Positions 36,970 through 49,127 of a stretch of 64,000 nucleotides of DNA are shown one piece after another. This DNA comes from Phallus indusiatus (taxonomy: Eukaryota > Basidiomycota > Agaricomycetes > Phallales > Phallaceae). The notes below the pieces were generated by a model. That model was given only the letters and a program-made list of their open reading frames with translations, was not told the origin of the DNA and ran no database searches. The DNA lies in assembly GCA_027605045.1 (NCBI GenBank), contig JAQFWX010000032.1:124001-188000 (forward strand). The letters are read 5' to 3'. Each line of letters starts with the position of its first letter. Within the stretch, counting starts at the first letter, position 1. The translations under genes were made by a program, and so were the position numbers.

Positions 36970-39467
36970 TCAATCAACCGCTTGAACACCGTCGTAGATC
37001 TCTAGTCTTTCTTCCGCCTGTAACCAAGTCATGTCGCCTTTGACAAGAGCACACACAATAGAGGTAACGTCCTCGACGGTACCAATCAATTGACGGGTTG
37101 TATCTCGCTCTCTAAACACACAAGAAGACGGTTAGCACGCAAACAGCCATCATTTGAAAGTCGAAAAAAAAACGAACCGAAGCGTGAGAGTTCGGTTTTT
37201 GATTGCTAAAACGATAGGTGATTAGTATTTAACTCCACTCAGTCCGAGGAACAGAACATGATATAACAAACTGAATGAGTGAGAAACTAGACGTACATGC
37301 GAAGTCAACGGTGATTCCAAATGGTGTTCCAAGCTCATCGTTTCGTGAATACCGTTTACCGATGGATGCAGTAGAGTCATCCACACGGCATAAGATACCT
37401 TCGGTACGAAGCTTTGATGCTATTTGGAAGAAGAAACTACGCTCAATTCAGATTCGAGATAACACTTTCTCGCGACTTACAAACTTCCTGCACAAGCGGT
37501 TGGAAGTCATCCTTTGCACTCAAGGGAACAATCAACACTTTGATAGGAGCGACTCCTATCGGAAGTGAAAGAACCTGGTCGACAACAGATGTAATACATC
37601 GGATAAAGGAACGAACGACAGTGGGTGAGATAAACTTGACAAGTATAATGCATAAACTTACACCACGTTGCTGATCTTCCTCGCGTGTCCACCAACTATG
37701 TTCTAGTAGCATATAGAGAATTCTTCCCAGCCCGAAAGATGGCTCAATCACATTTGGAGTAAATTCCCGTGCTAGATTTCATATGAATACCAGAGAAAAA
37801 TATCAGGTTATCGTCACGTAACTGGTTTGTTTGGTCACCGTGTGTTTAACGCTGACCATATCTGACGTCAGTTTGAACTCTCGTCCGTCTGTTGAGACAA
37901 CTGCAGATCTACAAGCAACCGCAGCGTCATTGACGGTTGTTATTTCATATGAAAATAGTTCAACATACCCTTGAGCCAACTCATTTTTGAATTGCGCGAG
38001 ACGCGATTCATCCGCTTCAATCTCCTTGACAGCTTCTGTAACAAGCTTCAAATCTCTTCCAAACGTCTTTCCCATGGCTTTGTTGTTGAACTCCACCTCA
38101 TCTTTCTCCACAGTGATGGGATTTTTGAGAGCCTGTCTGACTAAAAGCGGTTTACCAGTTTTTTGCATGTGAACGGTCAGATCATAGGCGGCACGATCCG
38201 CACAGCCGACGCATTCGATCCAGCCAACAGAACAATGTATTTCAGCATCCCAACAATCTGTGGCGTAATGCGCCATCTCATTCCCCATATGTTGCCGGAA
38301 CCGGAGGCGATTCTCATCGATACCGATTTTGAGAAGAAATTGGTAGATTCGTGCGACAAAGTAACCCAAAGTTTCGTTTGCTATTATTTGTCGTGATACC
38401 GCTTCGCCTACAGTTATTGTAGTAAGATCGGTTTTTCCCTCCGCTTGTGTTGCTCGGGAAAGAACACGGATGGATACATCTTTGATAAGATGAAACTTCT
38501 CGTGCCTTTTGTCTAGTGGGTCTACAAAATGTTCGATCTCGGCCATCGTGAACTCGCGTACACGAAGCAAGCCAGCACGAGGAGAGATTTCATTCCTGAA
38601 TGATCGACCAATTTGTGCAGAAGCAAATGGGATACGGTTGTAATTGAAGTCGAGAAGACGAGAAAAGTTCAAAAAGTGACCTTGCGCTGTTTCGGGCCGC
38701 AGATAACCTGGATGTTGTCCAGTTGGACCTATGCTGCTACTGAACATGAGATTAAACGGCTGTGGTTCCGTTATTTCGTTCCCAGTATCCGGATTTGTTA
38801 TCTTATGCTCCCTGGATAGCACTCCAAGCTCAGGTCCAGAATAATTATCTAGCTAAGGAAGAAGAAGCATTAATAAGCACTCATACTCAGAGGAAAGTCA
38901 GCATGCCTGAGCGAGGATGGTTTCGTATTGCTGGACTGTTTCATCGGACAATTTGATAGCGGCACTTTTAACCTTTTTCTTCTTCTTTTTGTCTCCCTCC
39001 TCAGCTGATGGTTCTCCAGCAAGTTTTTCACCTCTGGCCTCCCGATCTCCAGCAAGCCTAGCTTCCAAGACATTCTTCACTAAATGATCGGCTCTCAAGA
39101 CTTCTCCGGTCTTGGAGTCCTTCACCATCCAGTCGGCAAAACGTGCCACGTGTCCCGAAGCTTCGAAAACCGGAGCAGGTGTTATAACGGTAGTATCCAG
39201 TTCAAGCATTGAGTCTTCAATGATGAAGTGTTTGCGCCACTCGGCAATGATGTTTGCTTGCAGTGCTGAGCCCGGTGGACCGTAGTCGTACAGACCAGCG
39301 ACACCTTGATAAATAATAAACTAAAATTTGACGAGAAGGAAGCAGATCAACTCACCTCCATAGATCTCAAATGCAGGAGCATAGAAAAATCGCTGTGTCA
39401 GCACCGATTCTAGCTGCTGCTTATTGAATGGATGTGCAGTTTTGTTGACTGATGTTGAGGAAGACAT
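36970..39467 (-). CDS. GRS1: Glycyl-tRNA synthetase
   Basis: Class II aminoacyl-tRNA synthetase charging tRNA-Gly in cytosol (and possibly mitochondria). It starts MSSSTSVNKTAHPFNKQQLE; VAGLYDYGPPGSALQANI is motif 1. An insert rich in Lys (GDKKKKKKVKSAAIK) is typical of eukaryotic GlyRS. Further blocks: FNLMFSSSIGPTGQHPGYLR, RPETAQGHFLNFSRLLDF, AQIGRSFRNEISPRAGLLR (motif 2), IECVGCADRAAYDLTVH, VIEPSFGLGRILYMLLEH (motif 3) and the anticodon-binding domain from VLIVPLSAKDDFQPLVQEV to the end, EIYDGVQAVD. Complete, with several short introns. No transit peptide is visible with this ATG. Confidence 0.96.
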
Positions 39468-39842
39468 TCTTCTTGGGATTGTAAGCTTGAGTTTTTTTGT
39501 TTTCCAAGTGGAAATTGAATAACCTCTATTTGAAAGTTTTGTCTGGAAACTTGTAGCGTGTGATCTATAACTTTGAAAAAATCGATTTGAGTTTATACGT
39601 GCGTTAGACCATGAGCAACATCTCTTACAAACCTAGTATCGGTACGAGATAAAGATGAACGAGGCTGCTGGACCAGTCTCAGCATCCAGCGATAATCTAT
39701 GACTCAAATCTGTGACCAATGTGATCGTCACGTATCCTGAAATAGATAGTGCGTCGGATCTGCCAGATCATTTCTGTGCCGACCAAAGTGCTGACATGAA
39801 CAACCCTATCTAGCATTATCACCATCTGCACCAGCAACCATC
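39468..39842. other. Divergent promoter region
   Basis: The 375-bp gap between the glycyl-tRNA synthetase gene and the small Cys-rich gene, which start in opposite directions. No specific element recognised. Confidence 0.5.
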
Positions 39843-40105
39843 ATGAAGCAAGTTTCTCCAAATCCCGTCAATATTTGCAAGAAGGTCGTTTGCGATACTT
39901 GTAAAAAAACGACTTGGAAGGTAATGTATACTATTCATTCTATGATGTCAGAGTGTGAACCACCATAATTGTTATAGGGATGCGGTCAACATGTTGATGC
40001 CGTGAGATTCAAGCATCTTCTGCATTATTTATTGTAGATTTATCCCTCGAAAAGGTTTTGGCAGACGTTCCGGAAGATGAATTATGCAAATGTCCCCGGG
40101 CTTGA
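39843..40105 (+). CDS. Small conserved-looking Cys-rich protein (50 aa)
   Basis: Three exons joined in phase 0: the first ends at TTWK, the second is GCGQHVDA (24 nt), and the third begins VLADVPEDELCKCPRA after an acceptor at AAAAG. The product starts MKQVSPNPVNICKKVVCDTC and has paired cysteines (CDTC, CKC) plus the GCGQH element, so zinc binding is likely. I recall similar short proteins with a K-T-T-W-x-GCGxH pattern in fungi and plants, without a known function. The reading with earlier acceptor choices gives an unlikely longer tail, so this splice choice is preferred. Confidence 0.7.
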
Positions 40106-40200
40106 ATACATGTGGTTCAAGACAATTGCGTTAAATACTTCATCGTGTCATATATCAAGCGCATTGCATAGCTAAACTGGTTTCTCGTCACCGATTACTT

Positions 40201-41702
40201 ATCATTTATAATGTTTGACGACAATTCCGTTGATTGTTTCTTCTTCCACATGGTCTTCTTTTCCTGCTACCAATGTACTCTGCCCATACGCAGCTGTACG
40301 AGCCTTTCTCCAAGCCTCGACAGTGACTGCCTCGACATTCTGTTGCTTGAATCTGTCGCTGACACCGGGACCTTTTAATACGGGACTGAGTTTGACATTA
40401 TCATCCGGTATGGCGAAGTAAAATACTCCGAGCCTGTTATAAGATTGTTGATCGGGTGGTGGCTGGATAACACGGTGTATAGTTGCCTTGTAATAACCGC
40501 CGGACAGGAATTCAAGGCAATCGCCTGCGTTTATAACCTACGCCTCCGTTAGAATGCGAGGGATAGACAGTACAACATGCGCATACAAGAGCGTTATCAA
40601 TATGCCTAACCCAACGCCATTTGCCATCTGAGCAGAGTATTTGCAATGCCGAAACAGGCTGACTCCATAAAACGGTTATACTTCCGAAATCTAATCGAGT
40701 TCGTCACAACGTGTTAAACCTGAACTTTATGCTCAACTCAATACCTGTATGACCTTTAAGCCAAACGCGATTAGATTTCTCTTCGTCATCGTTTGATCTT
40801 GGATAACTAACAACAACTCAGAACGAATTATTTATTGCTTACAACAAACTTTACACTCACTATTTCATAAATCGTACGTACGTTTCGCCTTTACTTTCGA
40901 AGCCATGCTGGTTGACAAATGTATCTTCAGGGAGTCCTAAGCCTCCTGCAAGTAACCTAAACATCCTTTAGTCTGTTTATTTTTTGACAGTGAAAAATTC
41001 ATCGACGACCTTAGGATTAGATGTAGAATGTTTATATGATTGAATTTGGCAAAATCGGAGAGTTCGTGCAAAAATGGGCGTAGAGCTTTAGGGTGTTCTC
41101 GCTTAGTCGTATCCCTGTTAACTATTAATAAAGCTAGTGAAGAATCATGAAAACGAATTGAGAACACAGGAGCATACTGTTGTAATTTTCAATTTGATCT
41201 CTGACACCATTATCGACATGCTGTGGGCATAATAAGATAAATTTGATTATGTATTAAGGAGAAAGACTAGCCCAATAAGCACGAGGCTTGTATCCTTGGT
41301 ACGACCCAGTTGTTTTGGGTTGCCCTTCATAAACCTGCTTCTCTTCAGGAGTGACGTGATCAAAAGGAATGTTGGCAATGTCAAAAATCCTTGAGGTCTG
41401 AACGAAGTCAATAGAATGTAGTGGGTGGCGAAAGAACACCTACTTGCTCAGGAGTATAGCCATGGTTGACGACATAGAAGAATCCGGTCTTGGCCATTGC
41501 ATCTCTGACGATGGGTGCTAACTTGAGACGACCTTCGGGGGTCTGAGCTTCAGATATGTCAACAAGCTGTAAATCGGCCCATTCCACTAGATATCTGCAT
41601 TATAAAAATAGTATTTTAGAAATTCTTGATAGACTGACATGTATGAGTAGTTTGCGGAGGCAGCACATAATGGTCCAACACAGGTAACGTAGGGGCCGGC
41701 AT
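40201..41702 (-). CDS. 2-oxoglutarate/Fe(II)-dependent oxygenase (isopenicillin N synthase-like)
   Basis: It starts MPAPTLPVLDHYVLPPQ. The DIOX_N region reads DLQLVDISEAQ, IVRDAMAKTGFFYVVNHGY and RIFDIANIPFDHVTPEEK; next is GSYQGYKPRAYW. The catalytic core has the His-x-Asp pair in WLKGHTDFGSITVLWSQPV. The distal His and the 2-oxoglutarate region are in YYKATIHRVIQPPPDQQ and SYNRLGVFYFAIPDD. It ends GIVVKHYK. About eight exons. Such enzymes hydroxylate or oxidise small molecules; substrate is unknown and no biosynthetic cluster is evident around it. Convergent with the small Cys-rich gene, 95 bp apart. Confidence 0.88.
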
Positions 41703-42493
41703 AATGAGAATGGAAGAATCGAGATGGAAAACTAATTCAAGAATCTGTAAACACTGGAGATATAAAACATTTCAGAGTCCTTGAGAAACTTTGGCTTCTC
41801 GGAATGATGGAGTATGGTATTGGCGTGGGATCGGGGAATTACTAGAATGGCGTCATTTTCGCAATCCTACTCTTCATTGGTGTCCGTATTTTCATTCCAG
41901 CTTGTATCGTCTGTAAAAGGCTTAGGTAGAATCGGTGGAAGGCTTCAAGTGACTTTACCGATCTCAGGGTTTGAGTTAGAATGGCCAATTTTGCACGGAG
42001 CCTGCTTTGACCGTATTGGCACTGGCAATTGTATGTACCTGAAATCATTCAACCAAAGCACATTCTAACAATACTAGCTCCTGTCGGTGCCGTTCGGATG
42101 TCAACTTTATGGCACGGCCACAGGTACAAGCATAACTCACCTTCAGAATGATGTTTTGAAAAAATAGCGTGCCAAAAAAAATAAGCCATTGACTAGAATT
42201 GTCCAATTAATCATGCGATTCATCGACACACCGGTCATTGGCAACTGAATAAAATCGCCTTTCAATTCGGTGAATTTGAACACACTCTTCAAGTTATCGG
42301 AATGAGAAACATCCGGTTTTGGCTCAAACATGTCAGGAAAGCAAGTAGATAGATATGCAATCATACGAGGAAATCAGCTGCTGAACTATGCGTATGAACA
42401 CAACTTGGATAAATGAATAACGTCACATAAAAAGGTATATAATATCACAGTCCTAAAAGGCTACTTCATTCGTGCATCATTTGACGAGATGCG
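41703..42493. other. Intergenic region with doubtful minus-strand ORF
   Basis: Between the oxygenase start and the FKS1 3' end. A 73-codon ATG frame at 42143-42364 (-) contains a hydrophobic stretch, INWTILVNGLFFLARYFF, but has no other support. Overlapping frames at 41814-42068 (+) and 41842-42048 (-) are not convincing. Confidence 0.35.
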
Positions 42494-45400
42494 TTATATA
42501 TTCGAGCAGAAAGTGCAATGAACGCGCAAGTCCTGGTGGAACAAGGCCGCTGTGGATAGTTTAGACAGCAGTAAACCCAATAAAGATCCTAAAACTTACG
42601 CAGTGCAATTAAAGCAACAAATATAGCAACAACGATCACGTATAGAATTCCGTATTTGACAACGATCCATCGACGTTGCCGCTTTTGCTTCATGGAGTAA
42701 AGCGGGGCACGGATTTGCTTAGAAGGACGTAGCCAGACTACAAGTTCACTGGGTCAATAGAAAGCGGACAAAAGAACATCGGAGACGAACATAACACTGT
42801 AAAAATGAATTAGTCAGGTGATCCAGTCCTTTAGTTCGAAAATGACTTACTGGTTGCATGCAGCCGATCGATGTAGGGTATCAATAAAGGTGGTGTTAGC
42901 ATGAACAGTAAAAAGTGTGCTAAACAGAAATCAGATGTCCACAATCCCAGTTCGACAATCTTCACTATGAACTCTCGTGCAGGTTGAGACATCACGTGCG
43001 ATCCAAATCCTCGTCCATGCCATTTTCCTGTCCACCATGCGCGATTAGTTTCATCATGCTTGAATTCTCGAGACAAAAAGACTGAAATCAAAATCTTGTA
43101 AATAGCGCGCTGGATGGCGATCACGGCTATTAGTCCTAAAACCGCATGAGAAGCATCCCATGACTCCAAAAACCACTAGACATAGGTTAGAAAAACTGAG
43201 TGAGCAAATAACAAAATATTATCCCTACAAGGAATTCAAAGAATGCGACCATGCCAACCATGGATAATATATGTGCTAAAGCCGCCATAACCGATCCGAA
43301 TTTGACGCAGCAGCTTTCCAGCATAGGTCCCATGAACAAAGATAACAAGAAGAAAACCAGTAGCACCGTTGCATTCCAAACAATAGGTCCAAGTGCAATT
43401 ATTCCTATACGAACAAAAGCACTCGGTGGTTGACTACCATCAGGATCGGGGAAAGATTTGAGGAATGCATAAGCGACGATACTACAAATAAATTAGTATT
43501 CATTCATCCGAAAAACCTGATGAGGCTTACAAAAGAATTGCAGTGCAAACAGGACTGATGATTTCTGAGAAAAGAATACTTCTCCATCCAGCACGAGGAA
43601 CATCAGACGATAATTTCTCGGACGGGTGACCAAGTTTCTTCTTTTTGTATCCAGTGATTGAAGTTCGGGAAAGACGACAGTATCCAACCCAAGAGTTTGA
43701 GTGAGTTCTGGAATTACCACGCGACATCCATCTTAGGAATTCACGATAATCGATGATGAAATCGGCGAAAGAGAATTGATGGGGGTTGAAGAAGAAAGGT
43801 GCGATACACAATGCCAAGACTGAGGCCCAGAAGTATATGAGGTAGGGCAACCAGATGGACAAACTAACGAATAAAAGCATGAGAAGAGTTCTCATGCCGA
43901 GATAAATGCTTGCTCCAGCAAAGCGCGAGTAGAGAATGCTGAAAGAAATACGTGTGGTAGCGAAACCACGTCCGGTGGCGATATAACGAGCACCACCAAA
44001 GGTTAAATTGCTCAAAATAGAATGGGAGTAGATTTGAGTGGAAAACACTTCGAAGAGGGGCGAGAGCGACAAGAATTGTTTACCCAACCGTATCAGGGCA
44101 CGACCAGTTCCACGCTCCGTCAGCTCTGGAAGAGAAAATATCAGTCATAAAAATTCTTGGAAAAATACCACAAGGATACAACCTTGCAAGAACAATGGCA
44201 AAAACGCTATGAAAAACACTAGGAAGATGCTAATGATACAATGTCGAATCCAGTCGAATACGGGACTAAGGTTGTAGCAGCCTGCCGGGACGCCAGGTGC
44301 ACGCTGTCCAGTGGATGTGTAACGGCAAATGGCCAGTTGTTTATTTAGAGTACCCAAGAATACCACTTTATTAAATAGTTGAGTTATAGAGCATGTCATA
44401 AACAATGCAAAGACTTACGAGTCATCATGAAAACTTGAACCGATATGATAACCAAGATCTAAGTAAAAGACACGTAATGAATACATTGAACAACATCGAT
44501 AGCCTTCATTTCTTACATTGTTAATATGAAAACCTGAACGAATTTATGTTTAGGGCGTCGAACAAGATAGATCGATAATGTTACGTACCAGGATGCCCAT
44601 AGTAGAATGTCAAGAAGCGATCAATAGGAAGTTGGGTGCCCAGATACCAGTATTCACGACTCAGCATTTGTTCTCCCATACCAGTACCGATTTTTGTTTG
44701 GAAGTTAAGAATGGTGCCAAAACCAAGGTCACGACCTTTACCGCACTGGTAATATTCCGAATGTTTTATGCGACCCCCTCGTCCGAAAGCAGTCATACCG
44801 GCGAAAATATCTTCGTTCAAATGGAGTCCTTTCTGCGCTTTGGAAACACCACCACGAGTGTTCATGAAAGTGGCGTTGAGGAAATCAGGATGACCATAAT
44901 GCAGTTTTCCTCCAATATAAGAAAGCGCGCGAGCGGAAAGTGTACCGAATGTCTGTTCTTTACCAGCAGCAATGTCACCTAAGACACCAATGTTTTCGGA
45001 GAAGATATATTCACGAGCACCGAGAATTGCCACGGGTGCCTTCTTGAATTCTTTGTGACCCCATTGAGCATAAGGACTTTGATTGGAAACGTTGTATTCT
45101 TCGAATTCTCCCAAAACATTACGAATCTTCAAGCATTCCTCCAAATAATTGTCTTGGTTGGCATCAATTAATTGCAGATACTCTCCTCGATAGAAAACAA
45201 TTGCATGGTTCTGATTGTCAGACTTTCCGTCACCCAAGATAGGATTGCCGGGCAACTCAATTCTGAATTTGGGTCGTCGTTTACCTGTTTCAGGTATAAA
45301 CTCCGAGTGTCCATCGATAAGAGCTGAGAATATCCTAGGCTCGCCACCTTCTTTTTTCGCGGGTTCTTCGTCAAGATAAGCAATCTGTAAGTCGGGGTAT

Positions 45401-48400
45401 GCTCGTAAAAGGAATTCAGCGTTATCCTGTTCTTCTTTGTTGAACTTGGAGTATCGCTGCATTGAGACGACAAACTTGAATTTGCGTCGCGCCATTCGTT
45501 CCAACTCGCGCTCGAGCCTATCAGTGTTTCCGCCAAAATTTTGCATGATTTCAGGGTTTTCGACACGATAAAGTAACTTGATAGCCTTTGCGTAGTTCAT
45601 CATTCCAGAGACTGTTCGATATAGAGTTTGCGCACGCAGCGAAGCCCAAATACGTGTGCGGAGGGTATATTCAGGAGAAGAGCTCTTGAAGCCCACGGTG
45701 TAAAAAGGTAAATCATCAATCTTTGATGTCTTTTCATCTCCAGAACCGCCGGTCTCCCTAGTTTCTTCGGCTAAAATCTTGGTGTCCTTGACAAAGTTAT
45801 CCCATTCGACGGGGTGTAGTTGTTTCAAATATTCAAGAAGCGTAACTCGCGTATTCCTGTCTTCTTCACGAATGATTTCCCTGAGGGATAGTAGAATTTT
45901 CTCGGAGTAATGAGGCGTTAAGACAGTAAATGTGGGCATTGCGTCAACCGGAAGTGGTTCCGGAATGGCTGTCGTAAGAGATTGAGCGAAGAACGAGATA
46001 CGCCGAGCAGCTTCACCACCAACGGGGAAGAATTCAGTCTTAGGACCACCCTTTTGAATTTGAGATGTGAAGAAAGGAGGAGCTCGAAGCATTCTTGTGC
46101 CGTTCTCTGATTCAACTTGGTGATACAATAACCGTTGAACGTGATCGATAGAGAGAAGATGCTCTCGGTACATTGAGATGATGATTGCATTCCATATCTG
46201 GGACACTAAAACCTATTTTAAGCGAAGAAAGAAAACTCGTAATTATGATTAATTTTCAACACAAAGATGACCAACCTTGGGTTTATACTTGACATGCATG
46301 TCGCCAGTTGCCAGTAACTTTGCATATATCCTCTTGGGTAGTCTGGAATAGATGTCCACCCACGGTGTCCAAATGGAAAGTCCCAAAGCGAACGATCGAG
46401 CAACGCTGAGTACGGTACTCCAAATGACATACCACAGGAAAGTATCCAAAAAGAAGAGAACCAAGTCCATCACGAACATAATAGCCAACGTGAATTCTGC
46501 TTGATGCGAACATAAAACATTGCCAATGAATCGGTCATTGCAACGCTGAACAGTCATGCCAACCATGACACTAACAGGATCGCGGAAAGCACCGGTAAGG
46601 AAGAAATAAGATTCACTGAACTTGCACCCAAAAATCAGAACCCAAAGGAATATGGAAGTTGCTCGAGCTTTGCGGTCCAAATCAGGGTAAGCGGCGGTGA
46701 ATGTCTGACTGGCGAGGTATTTCCTGGATTTTCCACTGACCCGGTCACCAAGGAGCCGTCCGCTTGGTAAAATCGCGAAGAGCAGGGTAGCAAAGACGGA
46801 GATGAAAAACTGCACAAGACCGATGATGAAGGCAATGTTTTCATTGGGCGGATGTTCCAGTCGGCTGCCGTTGATAGTGGCGATGTAGAACGTAGGACCA
46901 ACAGTTAACGCAAGGACGATGAAAAGGAAGACAAGGCGACGAGAAAGATGAGCAGTAGTGTTCCATGTAGTCGGGAGATAAGTGAATTCAAAAATGCAGG
47001 CCATGATCATGATAAGAGTGGCCACACCACCTCCTAATGCAGTGACGGACCATCGCATCGCAGGAAGGGCTGCGGCTGGTATGGGAGGGTTACCGACGTT
47101 ACGTCTATAGATCGCGGGAGCATTATAGGCGGTATAGAACCAGAAAAAGGCAATGTGTACAACCCAGACCCTGTTGAAGTTGACCAAGAGATGGCCAGTG
47201 GAACGCTTCTCGAAGTAGTTTTTGAAGAAAGCGCGATTCCAGTCAACCCGCTCAAGTTTCATGAACCGTTTGGGGGCTGGAATATCCACTAGACGCGTCT
47301 TGTCGTCCAGAGTGATACGGGAAATACCTTCCGGATACCAGAAAAGTTGATTAACGTCATCATAACCAATTATCTGATCATGATCCTTTTCTCTGCGCAC
47401 AAACTTGCCATCCACGACTTCATAGCCTTGATCCCTCAGGAATCGATAAAGGGGTTTGATGACGGCACGTAAATATAAACCTTCGGGTACGGGTTCAACC
47501 CTGTTCTGACAGTCCGGGGAACGGTAGTAATCATCTGCGCATTTGAAGATGAAGCAAAGACATTCGGGGACAAATCGGACAGACGCTGCTTCTCCCCAAC
47601 AGAGAAGGAACAGCGCAATTTGGCGGAGACGATCATACTGGCTCATATTATGCATGGCCTGACGCCAGCGATTCAAAGCATGGTCAAGGGATTTAGCTTT
47701 ACTGGGAGCCAATTTCGACCGGGTCCCAACTCTGCTAAGCCCAGGGTTTAAAGAGTTCCCGACAGCATCGTCAAGGTCTAACTGAGCGGCGAAATACCAC
47801 TTGCGATAATTAGCGTGTTGACCGCCAATATAGTCGGCGTGAAGTGTTAATAATGCCTGATTAGGCGGCATGCGAGAAGCTCGGCTGTCTAATAGATGCA
47901 TCAGAAAGTCGAACTATTCATTAGATGTTTAATCAGCCGTTGAATAACCCTGCCGATGACGAAGAAGCGACTTGCCATATTTCTCATGGAATCACGTTGA
48001 AAACCGAATTTGTTGGTTAAATCAAGAAAAATATCTTCTATTTCTCTATAAAAAGGGAAATAAGATTGAGACCTTTTTGGATTACGTCTATGTCGTAAAA
48101 TAAACACACTCTTTAGAAAGGGGTATCTGACGGTCAGCTGTCCAGGCCGGGTATGGCTCTTGACTCCTTGCGGGAGCACTGCTCCCTCCAAATTCGGAAG
48201 GAAAGCTCTGTGCAGACGCATGAGGGTCAAGTAACGGAACACCACTTCGTGGAGGACCAGCACCCATGAAGTTTTCTGATGAGGGAGTGTATCGTAAACT
48301 ATCAGACTCGAGATCTGAGCCTCGATAATTGCCAGGACCTAGAGTGAACGATTAAGTCGTTGCAGAGAAAGAGGAAAAGCAAAAGAGATTTTTCTTCACC

Positions 48401-48508
48401 GTAAGGGTCGAAGTTGTTCTCATGGTGCGAGCTAACGCTGGTGTTATCGTAAAACTGGGTTGGGGATTGAGGGTCTTGAAACGGCCCTCCGGTTGGTGTA
48501 TGAGACAT
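42494..48508 (-). CDS. FKS1: 1,3-beta-D-glucan synthase catalytic subunit
   Basis: Large plasma-membrane GT48 enzyme, about 1,770 aa, making wall beta-1,3-glucan from UDP-glucose. It starts [20 protein letters not shown]. The N-terminal FKS1 domain includes [20 protein letters not shown] and [19 protein letters not shown]. The first membrane block follows, with hot-spot-1 FLTGAFRDP at 46576-46602. The large cytosolic catalytic region is 44581-46206: [58 protein letters not shown] and [20 protein letters not shown]. The second membrane block holds hot-spot-2 DWIRHCIIS at 44229-44255. The last exon ends VHCTFCSNI. Two main exons are long (about 1.6 kb each). Target of echinocandins. Confidence 0.96.
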
Positions 48509-49127
48509 AATTGTTGATACTATTGCGGTTTATAATTCAGCTTGTAGTAAACCCGAACGAGTCGAGAACGAAAGCTGTGTACGTGACGAGTGTTGGTTCA
48601 AAGGATCGTGTTGACTAAACTAGAAAGGAAGAAAATAAGAAAGATAAGAAGAAAAGTATGAAAGATAAGTGTACCAAACCTGTAAAGAAAAGTTTAGAAA
48701 ATTAGATAGAAAATAGCAACCAAAGAGCGGTGGGGAGGGTGTAGTGTGATTATTTTAATGGAAAAAACGCTTTGCTTACTACCATCCTGAGCGCCGCGGT
48801 TATGTAACGACAACTACCCGCACAAAGCCATGCGCAGTGCACCAATTACCCGACAGGATCAATATCATTGTTGATGCGGTGCAATGAACTAATGCGTATT
48901 TATACGAGTTACAAATCGTTTCCATTTTATAACCAAGGGATATATAAATTATCGCACACGGTCTGACATGTAGCATCTTAGCCCGGTGCACGATACTTAC
49001 ATTAGCACCCTTACTATTTTTGCAGCGACTTGAATGTATTGAAAGTTTTGAAGCTTTTGATTTGTACTTAAAAGAATGCAAAAAGAAAATACATGAAACG
49101 TTTGATACAGTGAAGTCCAAATATTTT
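48509..49127. other. FKS1 promoter region
   Basis: Upstream of FKS1, with a long purine-rich tract (about 48620-48740) on the plus strand that would be a pyrimidine-rich leader on the coding strand. The 3' flank of the NACHT gene begins at the right end. Confidence 0.5.

Noticed and set aside
44578..44982. 134-codon plus-strand open frame
   Set aside because: Antisense within the highly conserved FKS1 catalytic exon.
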